Positions 24,496 to 32,672 of a stretch of DNA of 64,000 bases are shown here, piece after piece (the first letter of the stretch is position 1; the number at the start of each line of letters is the position of its first letter). This stretch comes from 3-1-20CM-4-69-9 sp963833655 (GTDB lineage Bacteria; Actinomycetota; Thermoleophilia; Gaiellales; Gaiellaceae). The position numbers and the translations under genes were made by a program. The notes below the pieces were generated by a model, which searched no databases, had not been told where the DNA came from, and saw only the letters and a program-made list of their open reading frames with translations. Where the stretch lies: the NCBI GenBank assembly GCA_963833655.1, contig CAWHYL010000003.1:62001-126000 (forward strand). The letters run 5' to 3'.

Positions 24496-25332
24496 ATGCC
24501 CGACCGAATTCGCGTTGCGTGCGTCCAGATGACGAGCCGCACCGACAAGGCCGCGAACCTCGAGACGGCGGCGCGCCTCGTCGCCCAGGCAGCTGCGTCC
24601 GGCGCGGACGTCGTCGTCCTGCCCGAGAAGTGGAACGGGATCGGCGACGCGGCCTTCTATCACGAGACAGCCGAGCCGCTCGACGGCGGCGAGTCGGTTG
24701 CAGCGATGTCGCAGTGGGCGCGCACGCACGGGATCACGCTCGTCGGCGGCTCGATCGTGGAGCTGCGGGAGGGACGCGAGAAGCGCTCGAACACGAGCCT
24801 CGTGTTCGACTCGGACGGGGAGCTCGTCGCGACCTACCGCAAGATCCATCTCTTCGACGTCGAGGTGGGCGGCGTGGTCTACCGCGAGTCGGAGTCGGAG
24901 GAGCCGGGCGACGAGGCGGTGGCCGCCGACGTAGAGGACTGGCAGCTCGGTCTCTCGGTCTGTTACGACGTGCGCTTCCCGGAGCTCTACCGCATCCTCG
25001 CGCTCGAAGGCGCGCAACTCGTCACGGTTCCGGCGCACTTCACGACGCCGACGGGGAAGGATCACTGGCACGTTCTGTTACGCGCGCGCGCGATCGAGAA
25101 TCAGTTCTACGTCGCCGCCGCGGCGCAGGTCGGTGAGACGCTGCGGGGAAAGCCTGCGTACGGGCGGTCGCTCATCGTCGATCCGTGGGGCCTCGTTCTC
25201 GCGCAGGCGCCAGACGAGGAGACGGTCATCTGTGCGGAGCTCGATCTCGCGCACCTGCGTGACATCCGCGCCAAGCTCCCGTCGCTGGCGAACCGGCAGG
25301 GCGACGCGTACAGGTGGCCGGCGCCGGCCTGA
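24496..25332 (+). CDS. carbon-nitrogen hydrolase (nitrilase superfamily)
   Basis: 278 residues. The catalytic triad is complete: E44 (LPEKWN), K116 (YRKIHLFD) and C156 (SVCYDVRFPELYR). The sequence around the cysteine and the length match the Nit1/Nit2 omega-amidase or deaminated-glutathione amidase branch. TATTCT at 24484-24489 sits 6 nt before ATG 24496, so the mRNA is likely leaderless. The 3' end overlaps the phosphotransferase-like gene by 19 nt, making a three-gene unit with the HAD gene. Confidence 0.88.
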   Translation: MPDRIRVACVQMTSRTDKAANLETAARLVAQAAASGADVVVLPEKWNGIGDAAFYHETAEPLDGGESVAAMSQWARTHGITLVGGSIVELREGREKRSNTSLVFDSDGELVATYRKIHLFDVEVGGVVYRESESEEPGDEAVAADVEDWQLGLSVCYDVRFPELYRILALEGAQLVTVPAHFTTPTGKDHWHVLLRARAIENQFYVAAAAQVGETLRGKPAYGRSLIVDPWGLVLAQAPDEETVICAELDLAHLRDIRAKLPSLANRQGDAYRWPAPA

Positions 25333-26054
25333 CGTATCGCGACTGGCGCGAGCGCGTTCCCGAACTCCTCGAAGCCGCCGCTGCGCGCTGGGGGTTGACG
25401 CTTGGTGACGCGTACCCGCCCGGCGCCGCCGGCCACGTCGTGCGCGCGACGCTCGCGGACGGAACGCCCGCGGTGCTCAAGCTCGTGTTTCCGCACCGCG
25501 AGGCAGCGCACGAGGCCGACGCCCTTGCGGTGTGGAACTGCGACGGTGCCGTCCGCCTTCTCGCAGCGGGCGACGACGGCTGGTCGTTCGTGATGGAGCG
25601 GTGCGAGCCGGGTGAGCTGCTCGCGCGGAGCGATCCGGAGACGGCGCTCGACGTCCTGGTGGCGCTCCTGCCGCGCCTCTGGCGCATCGTCGGAGCGCCG
25701 TTCCACACGCTGGCCGACGAGGTCGCGGTCTGGCTCGACGACATACCTCCGGCATGGGAGCTCGCCGAGCGGCCGCTCGGGCGCGCGCTGCTCGACGAGA
25801 CGCTCGATCAGCTCGAAGCGCTCGCGAGCTCGCAGGGCGAGCAGGTGCTACTGCACCAGGATCTGCACACGGACTACGTCCTCGGCCACTCCGAGCGGGA
25901 GGTCGTCAGGCGCCTCGACCGGCTCACGTCGGCGCTCGATCTCGAACGTGACCGCGCGCGCTGGTGGACGATCGGCCAGACCGTCGCGTGGATGTTCGAG
26001 AGCTCGCACATGCACGTACACGCGGAAACCGTCCGCTGGCTGCGAGCGGCATGA
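25314..26054 (+). CDS. degenerate aminoglycoside/hydroxyurea phosphotransferase-like protein
   Basis: 246 residues resembling the APH(6)/hydroxyurea kinase family: ATP-lobe stretch PAVLKLVFPHREAAHEADAL, hinge VMERCEPGELL, and catalytic-loop remnant VLLHQDLHTDYVL. The family motif is HxDxxxxN, but here the Asn is Tyr, and the following Mg-binding DPK segment is missing (EREVVRRLDRLTSALD instead). The WWTIGQTVAWMF end is retained. It is probably catalytically impaired or a pseudokinase, unless a hidden sequence error replaces the DPK stretch. It overlaps both neighbours, so it is still co-translated. Confidence 0.7.
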   Translation: MAGAGLTYRDWRERVPELLEAAAARWGLTLGDAYPPGAAGHVVRATLADGTPAVLKLVFPHREAAHEADALAVWNCDGAVRLLAAGDDGWSFVMERCEPGELLARSDPETALDVLVALLPRLWRIVGAPFHTLADEVAVWLDDIPPAWELAERPLGRALLDETLDQLEALASSQGEQVLLHQDLHTDYVLGHSEREVVRRLDRLTSALDLERDRARWWTIGQTVAWMFESSHMHVHAETVRWLRAA

Positions 26055-26740
26055 GCATGCTGCGAGGCGTTCTCTTCGACGTCGACTTCACGCTGTGCCG
26101 TCCTGGACCGGAGCTGTCGGCGGAGCGTTACGCGCGCGTCGCCGCCCGCCACGGCATCGAGCTCGACCCCGTGCGGTACGACGACGCGCGCGAGGCGGCT
26201 GCGCTCAATCTCAAGCGGCATCCGGAGCTGCTGCACGACGACACGATCTGGCACCGGTTCACCGCGGAGATCTTCGTGGGGATGGGCGGCCCGGAGGAGA
26301 TTGCGTCCGAGTGCGCGACGGAGATCGAGCGGGGGTGGGAGGTGTCCGAGAACTTCGAGCTGTTCGAGGACGTGCTGCCGGTGCTCGAAGAGCTGCGCAG
26401 GGCGGAGCTACGGCTCGGGCTCGTCTCGAACGGCATCCGCGACCTGAACGAGTTCGTCGCCCACCACGAGCTCGACGTGGACGCGATCGTCGGGTCGCGC
26501 GCGCACGGCTATGTGAAGCCGCACCCGACCATCTTCCAGGCGGCCCTCGAACAGCTCGGCCTCGCGCCGGCCGATGCCGTCATGGTCGGCGATTCGCTCG
26601 AGGAGGACGTCGAGGGCGCGCAGGCGCTCGGGATGCGCGCGATCCTGATGGACCGCCAGGAGCGGCACCCGGACGTCGAGGAGCGGCTGATCGACCTCTA
26701 CGGCCTCCCGGCCGCCCTCGGTCTCAGCCGCCCCGGCTGA
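26051..26740 (+). CDS. HAD-superfamily hydrolase
   Basis: 229 residues. Motif I FDVDFTLCRPG (D9, D11), helical cap, motif II GLVSNGIRD, motif III KPHPTIF, motif IV GDSLEEDVEGAQALG. The order matches the YjjG/L-2-haloacid dehalogenase-like phosphatases. In motif I the usual DxDGT reads DVDFT; the glycine is replaced but both aspartates are kept. ATG 26051 overlaps the upstream stop (ATGA). The 3' end overlaps a convergent lipoprotein gene by 17 nt. Substrate unknown. Confidence 0.83.
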   Translation: MSMLRGVLFDVDFTLCRPGPELSAERYARVAARHGIELDPVRYDDAREAAALNLKRHPELLHDDTIWHRFTAEIFVGMGGPEEIASECATEIERGWEVSENFELFEDVLPVLEELRRAELRLGLVSNGIRDLNEFVAHHELDVDAIVGSRAHGYVKPHPTIFQAALEQLGLAPADAVMVGDSLEEDVEGAQALGMRAILMDRQERHPDVEERLIDLYGLPAALGLSRPG

Positions 26741-27560
26741 CCAGCGAGCTCGCGTCGAGCACCTGGCTCGGCGCCGGCGGACGGACGGCCACCTTGGTGC
26801 CGAACGCGTACAGATCCTCGGTCAGCGACATCGTCATCGCGCCGCCGGCGGGCGAGTTGAGCGACATGTCGATCTTCATCCGGCGCACACGTCCCGCGTT
26901 GTCGATCCACGCCTCGGCCGGATACGAAGTCGTCCCGGCCACCCCCCGCCCGGCGTCGACCGTCTTGCGCAGGCTCGGGGTCTGCTTCGCCAACCGCCCG
27001 AGGTCGATGTCGAGCCTGTAGTGAGTCGTCAAGACGCCGCGAACACGGTCGTAGCCGACCGGATGCGCCTCGGCGGACGCCTCGAGCAGCTCGAGCTTCT
27101 GCGACGGATCCGCCTGGTTCGCATTCATGAGCGCGTTGAGATCGACGCCGCGCTCCTTCGCGAGCTTCGCGATGTCGAGCTTGATCCAGCGGTTGCCCGC
27201 GACGCGCGCGAAGAGCGGCGACCGCATGTACATGACGAGACCCGAGCGGCCGTCCATGATCATCTGCATCGTCGGATCGACGGTGCCGAGCTGTGCCTGT
27301 GCCTCCGGCGGCAGCTGGAAGCGCATCGTCAGCGCGCCCGAATGAGAGCGGCCGTTGACGCCGCTGCCGCTGAATGCCATCCCGCCGACGCCGTCCATGT
27401 TGATCGTCGCGCTGAACTCGACCCGCGACGACTCGGACGTCGCCGTCCTCGTCGCGGCGCTCGCAACCGGGTCGAAGGACAGCGTGTCGCCGCCGCAGCC
27501 GACGAGAGCGGTCGCCCACAGCGCAAGGCCGAGCAGCGACAGGACGCGTCGCACGTTCAT
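26724..27560 (-). CDS. lipoprotein, LppX/LprG-like fold suspected
   Basis: 278 residues. Signal peptide with lipobox LVGC (cysteine near residue 22), then a predominantly beta protein with SRVEFSATINMDGVGGMAFSGSG, MDGRSGLVMYMRSPLF, NRWIKLDIAKLAKERGVD and TTHYRLDIDLGRL. This pattern (alternating strands, 'GTHYRLxxD') resembles actinobacterial lipoproteins that cradle lipids beneath the envelope. The assignment is by pattern only. No ribosome-binding site is obvious at ATG 27560. Confidence 0.7.
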   Translation of the reverse strand: MNVRRVLSLLGLALWATALVGCGGDTLSFDPVASAATRTATSESSRVEFSATINMDGVGGMAFSGSGVNGRSHSGALTMRFQLPPEAQAQLGTVDPTMQMIMDGRSGLVMYMRSPLFARVAGNRWIKLDIAKLAKERGVDLNALMNANQADPSQKLELLEASAEAHPVGYDRVRGVLTTHYRLDIDLGRLAKQTPSLRKTVDAGRGVAGTTSYPAEAWIDNAGRVRRMKIDMSLNSPAGGAMTMSLTEDLYAFGTKVAVRPPAPSQVLDASSLVSRGG

Positions 27561-27598
27561 GTGGGAAAAATCGTCCTGGGCGCCGGCGCTACCCCCGG

Positions 27599-28480
27599 TT
27601 ATCCCTCGAAGGAGGCGCGGGCCTCGGCGAGCGTCGCGACCGGGCCCGCCATCACGTCCTCGCCCTCGAAACGTTCGAGCCACTCGCCGAGCGGGCGTGA
27701 GCGGAAAACGGCGGCAAGCTCCGTGGCGAGCGCTTCCTGGTCTTCGTCGTACTGCCGCTCGATCAGGTCAACACGTCCGATCAGCTCGCAGAGGCGGCGC
27801 CAGAACCTCGGCTCGACCGGCGTGATCGTCAGGTAACGGCCGTCCGCCGTCTCGTAGATTCGGTAGCAGGCCAGCGCGCCGGTCAGCGTCCGCTCCGGCT
27901 CGCCGTGCAGCCGGTGGGCGACGAGGCGGTGTGCGTTGTGCGTCATCGACACGATGATGTGCCTGCCCCGCCCGCTGCGCTCGCGCTCGAGCAGCGCCGT
28001 CAGGATCTCGACGACGGCATAGAGCGCGCCGCCTGCGAGGTCGGCGATCTGCACCGGTGGGAGAGCGGGCGCCGTGTCGGCGAGGACTCCGGCCCAGCCC
28101 TGGTAGTTGAGGTCGTGACCGGCGCGGCGATCGTGCGGCCCGAAGCCCGTGATCGAGCAGTACACGACGGAGTCGGGCACGTCGCGCGGAGCGATGCCGA
28201 GGCGTTCGGCAACGCCGGGCCGGAAGCCCTCGAGCACGACGTCGGCGTCTGCGCAGATGACGCGCCCGAGCTCCGGATCGCGCTCGAGATCCCAGACGAC
28301 CGACTCCTTGCCGGCGTTGAGCGCCTCGTGCCAACCCGGCGCGACGTCGCGCATCGGGTCGCCGCCGGGCGCTTCGACGCGGACGACGCGCGCGCCGCGC
28401 TCGAGCAACTCTCGGCTCGCGAACGGGCCCGGCAAGTAGCGCGTGAAGTCCAGGACGAGAGTGCCCGCGAGAGGCTTCAC
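27599..28480 (-). CDS. CaiB/BaiF (family III) CoA-transferase
   Basis: 293 residues. Starts MKPLAGTLVLDFTRYLPGPFASRELLERGARVVRVEAPGGDPMRD, then SVVWDLERDPELG, EGFRPGVAERLGI and YCSITGFGPH, the standard family III order. The aspartate that carries the acyl group lies in the GHDLNYQGWAG block (near 148-153). It is shorter than the usual 360-400 residues, lacking part of the C-terminal region. GTG start with GGAG upstream. It is divergent from tetR; its promoter must overlap the tetR start and the operator there. Confidence 0.85.
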   Translation of the reverse strand: MKPLAGTLVLDFTRYLPGPFASRELLERGARVVRVEAPGGDPMRDVAPGWHEALNAGKESVVWDLERDPELGRVICADADVVLEGFRPGVAERLGIAPRDVPDSVVYCSITGFGPHDRRAGHDLNYQGWAGVLADTAPALPPVQIADLAGGALYAVVEILTALLERERSGRGRHIIVSMTHNAHRLVAHRLHGEPERTLTGALACYRIYETADGRYLTITPVEPRFWRRLCELIGRVDLIERQYDEDQEALATELAAVFRSRPLGEWLERFEGEDVMAGPVATLAEARASFEG

Positions 28481-28493
28481 TATGCTCCGTAGA

Positions 28494-28507
28494 TTGACTG
28501 ACCGGTC
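28494..28507. promoter_or_regulatory. TetR-type operator at the tetR/CoA-transferase divergence
   Basis: TTGACTGACCGGTCA at 28494-28508 contains the perfect palindrome TGACCGGTCA (28499-28508) and shares 14 of its 15 bases with the full palindrome at 33523-33542. The left half matches and the right half is decayed. It lies exactly at the proposed tetR start, just after a TATGCT -10 (28481-28486), so a bound repressor would block tetR and the divergent CoA-transferase. Confidence 0.6.
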
Positions 28508-29111
28508 AACAGGTCAGGAGGACAAGCGCCGTCTCATCCTCGACGCGGCGGTGCGCGTCTTCGCGCGGAAGGGCTACCACGCCTCGCGCGTCGGTGACAT
28601 CGCCGAGGAGGCCGGCGTGGCGCACGGGCTGCTCTACCACTACTTCCGTTCGAAGGAGGAGCTGCTCGAGACGATCTTCCGCGAGACGTGGCGCGACCTG
28701 CTCGATGCCGTGCGCGTGGTCGAGCAGACGGACGAGACGGCACGCGAACGGCTCGCGGGCGTCGCGAAGATCCTGTTGCGCGCGTGGCGACGCGACCCCG
28801 ACCTCGTGCGCGTGCTCGTACGCGAGGTGACGCGAAGCACGGCGCTGCAGCGACGCGTCGACGAGATCGACCAGGCGTTCGCGGCGCTCGAGCGGATCAT
28901 CGCGGGCGGCCAGGACGATGGCGAGTTCCGAGCCGACGTCGACCCCCGCATGGTCAGCTATGTGTTCTACGGCGCAGTGGAGGAGTTGCTGACGGGGTGG
29001 GTGCTGGGCCAGCTCGACGACGGCGACGAACAGATCGCGGCAGCCGAGCAAACGGTGATCGAGGTGGTCTGCGGTGGCCTGACAGCCGATCGAGAGGCCG
29101 CGGCGCTCTAG
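28494..29111 (+). CDS. TetR-family regulator, FadR-like
   Basis: 205 residues. N-terminal helix-turn-helix KRRLILDAAVRVFARKGYHASRVGDIAEEAGVAHGLLYHYFRSKEELLETIF, very like the acyl-CoA-responsive TetR-type FadR of Gram-positives, then an all-helical ligand domain. I favour TTG 28494, 7 nt after TATGCT, as a leaderless start; ATG 28482 is in frame and would add LRRL-type residues. A matching operator lies at its own start and another at the acyl-CoA dehydrogenase promoter (33.5 kb), so it probably controls fatty-acid genes and itself. Confidence 0.82.
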   Translation: MTDRSTGQEDKRRLILDAAVRVFARKGYHASRVGDIAEEAGVAHGLLYHYFRSKEELLETIFRETWRDLLDAVRVVEQTDETARERLAGVAKILLRAWRRDPDLVRVLVREVTRSTALQRRVDEIDQAFAALERIIAGGQDDGEFRADVDPRMVSYVFYGAVEELLTGWVLGQLDDGDEQIAAAEQTVIEVVCGGLTADREAAAL

Positions 29112-29115
29112 CTTC

Positions 29116-30387
29116 GTGGCACAGCTGACCGCTCAGGCGACGGCGCCGCAGCCGCCGGTGCGCTATTCCCTGTTCTGGACCCTCGGCCTCGGCGCGTTCG
29201 GGCTCGCCTTCTCCATCACCACGACGGCGGCGTACCTGCCGCCGCTGCTCGAACGCTTCACCGAGTCCGGGGCGCTGATCGGGCTCGTGCTCGGCGCCGA
29301 GGGGGTCTTTGCGCTTGCGCTCTCTCCGGTGATCGGACCGTGGAGCGACGAGTTCCACACGCCGCTCGGGCGCCGGCGTCCGTTCATGCTGGCCGCGCTC
29401 GGCCCGCTCGGCTTCTGCCTGCTGCTGATGGCGTTCATGCCGAACCTCTGGACGACGACGCTCATCGTGCTGGCGTTCTTCTTCGCGTACTACGTGTACG
29501 AGCCCCCCTATCGCGGGCTCTACCCTGACCTGCTGCCGCCGTCGACGTACGGGCGCGCGCAGGGGGTCCAGCATGTTCTGCGCGGGATCGCGCTCGGCGC
29601 CGCGCTCGTCGGCGGCGGCTTCCTGCTGAAGGCGTGGCACGCAGCGCCGTTCGTCCTGGCCGCTTTCGTGACGACCTCGGCCTGCGGGGCCACGATCCTG
29701 TTCGTCTCGGAAGACGGCGGGCACGGCCGCGTGTTCGACGGTGTCGCCGCGTACGTGAAGCAGAGCTGGCGCATCGTCGTCGAGGAGGCGGAGGTCCGTC
29801 GCTTCCTGATCGCGAACGCCGCGTGGGAGGGGACGTTCGCCGCCGCGCGGACGTTCGTCGTGCTCTACATCATCGAGGGGCTCCACGAGTCGAAGGCGAT
29901 CTCCTCGGCCGTACTGGGCGCGGTCGCAACCGGGTACGTGATCGCTGCGATCCTCGCCGGCCGGCTCGGCGACCGGTTCGGGCTCGCGCGGGTCATCTTC
30001 TTCGCGTCCTTCGTCTACGGCGGCGGGTACATGGTCGCCGGGCTCGCGACGTCGTGGCACAACTGGTATTTCGCGTTGATCGTGCCGGTGTCGATTGCGG
30101 GCGGGACGGTCATGACGCTCGCGTGGGGGCTGCTGTTCAAGCTGATGCCCTCGCATCACCGCGGCGCGGTGTCCGGGCTGGCGACGACGACGAAGGGACT
30201 GGGGCTGCTGCTCGGTGCGCCCATCGCGGGTGCTGCGATCGACCTCGCGCGGCCGGCGCTCTCGGCGACCTCCGGGTATCAGGTGCTGTGGTTCGTCTGC
30301 GGGATCCCGATCCTGGCGGCGACGCCGCTCGTCGCGCACCTGATGCGGATCGAGCCGCGCGGCAACGTCGAGCCGACGGTGGGCTGA
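29116..30387 (+). CDS. MFS transporter of the GPH/sucrose-type branch
   Basis: 423 residues, twelve predicted spans. The first loop GPWSDEFHTPLGRRRPFMLAALGP (near 74-97) is the RxGRRRPF signature of the sucrose/H+ symporter branch of glycoside-pentoside-hexuronide carriers. The second half has LAGRLGDRFGLARVIFF. Likely a cation-coupled symporter; the sugar is not predictable. GTG start 4 nt after tetR, and the stop overlaps the ATG of the enolase-family gene, so tetR-MFS-enolase form an operon. Confidence 0.85.
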   Translation: MAQLTAQATAPQPPVRYSLFWTLGLGAFGLAFSITTTAAYLPPLLERFTESGALIGLVLGAEGVFALALSPVIGPWSDEFHTPLGRRRPFMLAALGPLGFCLLLMAFMPNLWTTTLIVLAFFFAYYVYEPPYRGLYPDLLPPSTYGRAQGVQHVLRGIALGAALVGGGFLLKAWHAAPFVLAAFVTTSACGATILFVSEDGGHGRVFDGVAAYVKQSWRIVVEEAEVRRFLIANAAWEGTFAAARTFVVLYIIEGLHESKAISSAVLGAVATGYVIAAILAGRLGDRFGLARVIFFASFVYGGGYMVAGLATSWHNWYFALIVPVSIAGGTVMTLAWGLLFKLMPSHHRGAVSGLATTTKGLGLLLGAPIAGAAIDLARPALSATSGYQVLWFVCGIPILAATPLVAHLMRIEPRGNVEPTVG

Positions 30388-31391
30388 TGGCGTTGTTCGA
30401 GCAGCTCCGCGACCTGGCGTTGGTCGTCGAGCACGTGCGGGTGGAGCGGCGGTCGGTCGAGGTCTCGTCCGACTTCACGCGTGTCACGACGATCGTGGTG
30501 CTGTCGGGGGCGGGCGCAGAGGGGCGAGGCGAGGACGTCACGTACACGGCGGAGGATCACGACTGGTTCCCGTCGCTCGAGGCGCCGGGAGCGACGACGC
30601 TCGGCGCGTTGTCGGAGTCGCTCGACGCGCTGACGCTCTTCGGCGGCGAGCCGAAGATGCCCGCCTCGCGGGATTACCGGCGGTGGGCGTTCGAGAGCGC
30701 CGCGCTCGACCTTGCGCTGCAGCAGGCGGGGCAGTCCCTCGCTCAGGCGGTTGCGCGCGAGGCCGCACCGGTTCGCTTTGTGGTCTCGACGCGCGGCGAC
30801 GCGTTCGCGTGGCTCGCGGCGGCGCCCCAGCTCGAGCTGAAGCTCGATCCCGCCAGCGATTGGACGCGAGAGCTCATGGAGCGGCTCGCGGCGACCGGCC
30901 GCGTCCGCGTGCTCGACCTGAAGGCGTACTACCGCGGCACCGTCGTCGACGTCGAGCCGGATCCCGAGCTCTACCGGAATGTCGTCGAGCTCTTCCCGGA
31001 GGTCGTGATCGAGGACGCATCGCTCGACGGCGAATGCGGCGAAGCGCTCCGGGGGCAGGAGGGACGGCTGAGCTTCGACGCGCCGATCCACGCCGCCGAC
31101 GACGTCCGTGCTCTTGCCGTGGAGCCCGGATGGATGAACATCAAGCCGTCGCGCTTCGGGAAGCTGGAGCGGCTGCTCGAGTGCATCGAATACTGCGAGG
31201 CGAACGCCATCCGGCTGTACGGCGGCGGCCAGTTCGAGCTCGACGTTGGCCGCCGCCAGATCCAGACGCTCGCCTCGGTCTTCTATCCCACCGGCCCAAA
31301 CGACGTCGCGCCGAGCGAATACAACGCCGGCGACCCGCGCGGCGGGCTGCCGCAGAGCCCGCTGCCGCCTGCCGCTCGCATCGGCTTCTAG
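30387..31391 (+). CDS. enolase-superfamily protein (muconate-lactonizing/epimerase-like)
   Basis: 334 residues. A weak N-terminal capping domain, then a TIM barrel with strands ending LKAYYRGTVVDV (metal-ligand region), VVIEDASLDGE (second ligand) and WMNIKPSRFGKL (catalytic-lysine strand), as in L-Ala-D/L-Glu epimerases and o-succinylbenzoate synthases. The KxK strand reads LELKLDP, so one of the two lysines may be lost, and chemistry cannot be assigned. It ends in GLPQSPLPPAARIGF. It overlaps the MFS gene by 1-3 nt, suggesting that it acts on the transported compound. Confidence 0.72.
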   Translation: MALFEQLRDLALVVEHVRVERRSVEVSSDFTRVTTIVVLSGAGAEGRGEDVTYTAEDHDWFPSLEAPGATTLGALSESLDALTLFGGEPKMPASRDYRRWAFESAALDLALQQAGQSLAQAVAREAAPVRFVVSTRGDAFAWLAAAPQLELKLDPASDWTRELMERLAATGRVRVLDLKAYYRGTVVDVEPDPELYRNVVELFPEVVIEDASLDGECGEALRGQEGRLSFDAPIHAADDVRALAVEPGWMNIKPSRFGKLERLLECIEYCEANAIRLYGGGQFELDVGRRQIQTLASVFYPTGPNDVAPSEYNAGDPRGGLPQSPLPPAARIGF

Positions 31392-31426
31392 GGGCTGAGG
31401 TCCGATCGGCGCCCGAATCCGGCGCG

Positions 31427-32650
31427 CTACGCGCGCGCGTGCACAGGCGACAGCGCGGGGGCCCACGAGCAGAGGGGGGACACCTCGCCGTCGCTGCCGT
31501 TCAGGCGGCGGTAGCCGAGCGCGTGCTCGGCCTGCATCAGCTTGTGCACCTGCGTCGTGCCCTCGTAGATGATCGGCGCGCGCGCGTTGCGGAAGTACCG
31601 CTCGATCCCGTACTCGGCCGAGTAGCCGTACGCACCGTGCACCTGGATCGCCAGATGCGCCGCGCGGAACGCGCACTCCGTCGCGTGCCACTTCGCGAGT
31701 GACGTCTCACGCGTGTTGCGGAGTCCCTGGTCCTTCATCCACGCCGCCTGCATGACGAGCAGCTTGGACGTCTCGTAGCCCAGCACCATCTCGGCGATCA
31801 TGTCCTGGACGAACTGGTACTTGCCGATCGGCTGCCCGAACGTCTCGCGCTCGCGCGCGTATTCGACCGAACGCTCGAGACACGCGCGAATCACGCCGCA
31901 CGCGCCCGCGGCGACGGTGAAGCGCCCCTGATCGAGCCCGTACATCGCGATCTCGAAGCCCTGGCCCTCCTCGCCGACGAGGTTCTCGGCCGGCACCTCG
32001 ACGTTCTCGAAGAACAGCTCACCCGTCGAGCCGGCCCAGATGCCGAGCTTGTGCTCGGTGTCGGCGGTCGTGAAGCCCGGCATGCCCCGCTCGAGCACGA
32101 ACGCCGAAATACCCTTGTGCTTGGCGCCGGGGTCGGTCTTGGCGAACACGAGCGCGTGATCGGCGACGTTCGCGTAGGAGATCCAGTTCTTCGAGCCGTT
32201 GAGGACGTACCTGTCGCCGTCGCGCCGCGCCGTCGTCTTCATTGCGGCGACATCCGAGCCGGCGGCGGGCTCCGTCAGCCCGAAGCACGCAAGCTTCTCG
32301 CCCCGCGCCTGCGGCTCGAGCCAGCGCTCGTGCTGCTCCGGGCTCCCGTACTTGAGCAGCGCGAGCGAGTTGAGCCCCACGTGCACCGAGATGAGCGTCC
32401 GGAACGCCGCCTCGCCGCGCTCGATCTCCTCGCAGGAGAGCGCCTCGCAGACGAAATCGAGCCCGGCGCCGCCGTGCTCCTCCGGAATGACGACTCCCAG
32501 AATTCCGAGCTCGGCCATACCGGCGATCGCATCGAGGTCGAGCTTGTGCTCGATGTCGTTCTCGATCGCGTTGGGGAGGATGCGGTCGTCGACGAACCGA
32601 CGGACCGTGTCCTGAAGCAGGCGCTGCTCGTCGGTGAGCTCGAAGTCCAT
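31427..32650 (-). CDS. acyl-CoA dehydrogenase
   Basis: 407 residues. Standard ACAD order: N-terminal helices MDFELTDEQRLLQDTVRRF, middle beta domain with ACFGLTEPAAGSD (FAD contact) and LNGSKNWISYANVADHA, then VRERETFGQ-type RERETFGQPIGKYQFVQ and the C-terminal QVHGAYGYSAEYGIERYFRNARAPIIYEGTTQVHKL. The catalytic glutamate is in YEGTT. Oxidises acyl-CoA to enoyl-CoA, passing electrons to ETF. TAGACT 8 nt before the ATG suggests a leaderless mRNA from a promoter shared with the divergent GH3-like gene. Confidence 0.95.
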   Translation of the reverse strand: MDFELTDEQRLLQDTVRRFVDDRILPNAIENDIEHKLDLDAIAGMAELGILGVVIPEEHGGAGLDFVCEALSCEEIERGEAAFRTLISVHVGLNSLALLKYGSPEQHERWLEPQARGEKLACFGLTEPAAGSDVAAMKTTARRDGDRYVLNGSKNWISYANVADHALVFAKTDPGAKHKGISAFVLERGMPGFTTADTEHKLGIWAGSTGELFFENVEVPAENLVGEEGQGFEIAMYGLDQGRFTVAAGACGVIRACLERSVEYARERETFGQPIGKYQFVQDMIAEMVLGYETSKLLVMQAAWMKDQGLRNTRETSLAKWHATECAFRAAHLAIQVHGAYGYSAEYGIERYFRNARAPIIYEGTTQVHKLMQAEHALGYRRLNGSDGEVSPLCSWAPALSPVHARA

Positions 32651-32657
32651 GTCGGCC

Positions 32658-32664
32658 TAGTCTA
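32658..32664. promoter_or_regulatory. divergent leaderless promoters with a shared -10
   Basis: TAGTCTA reads TAGTCT on the plus strand (9 nt before TTG 32673) and TAGACT on the minus strand (8 nt before ATG 32650). One near-symmetric box could drive both genes with no 5' UTR. Confidence 0.5.
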
Positions 32665-32672
32665 CGGACGCG

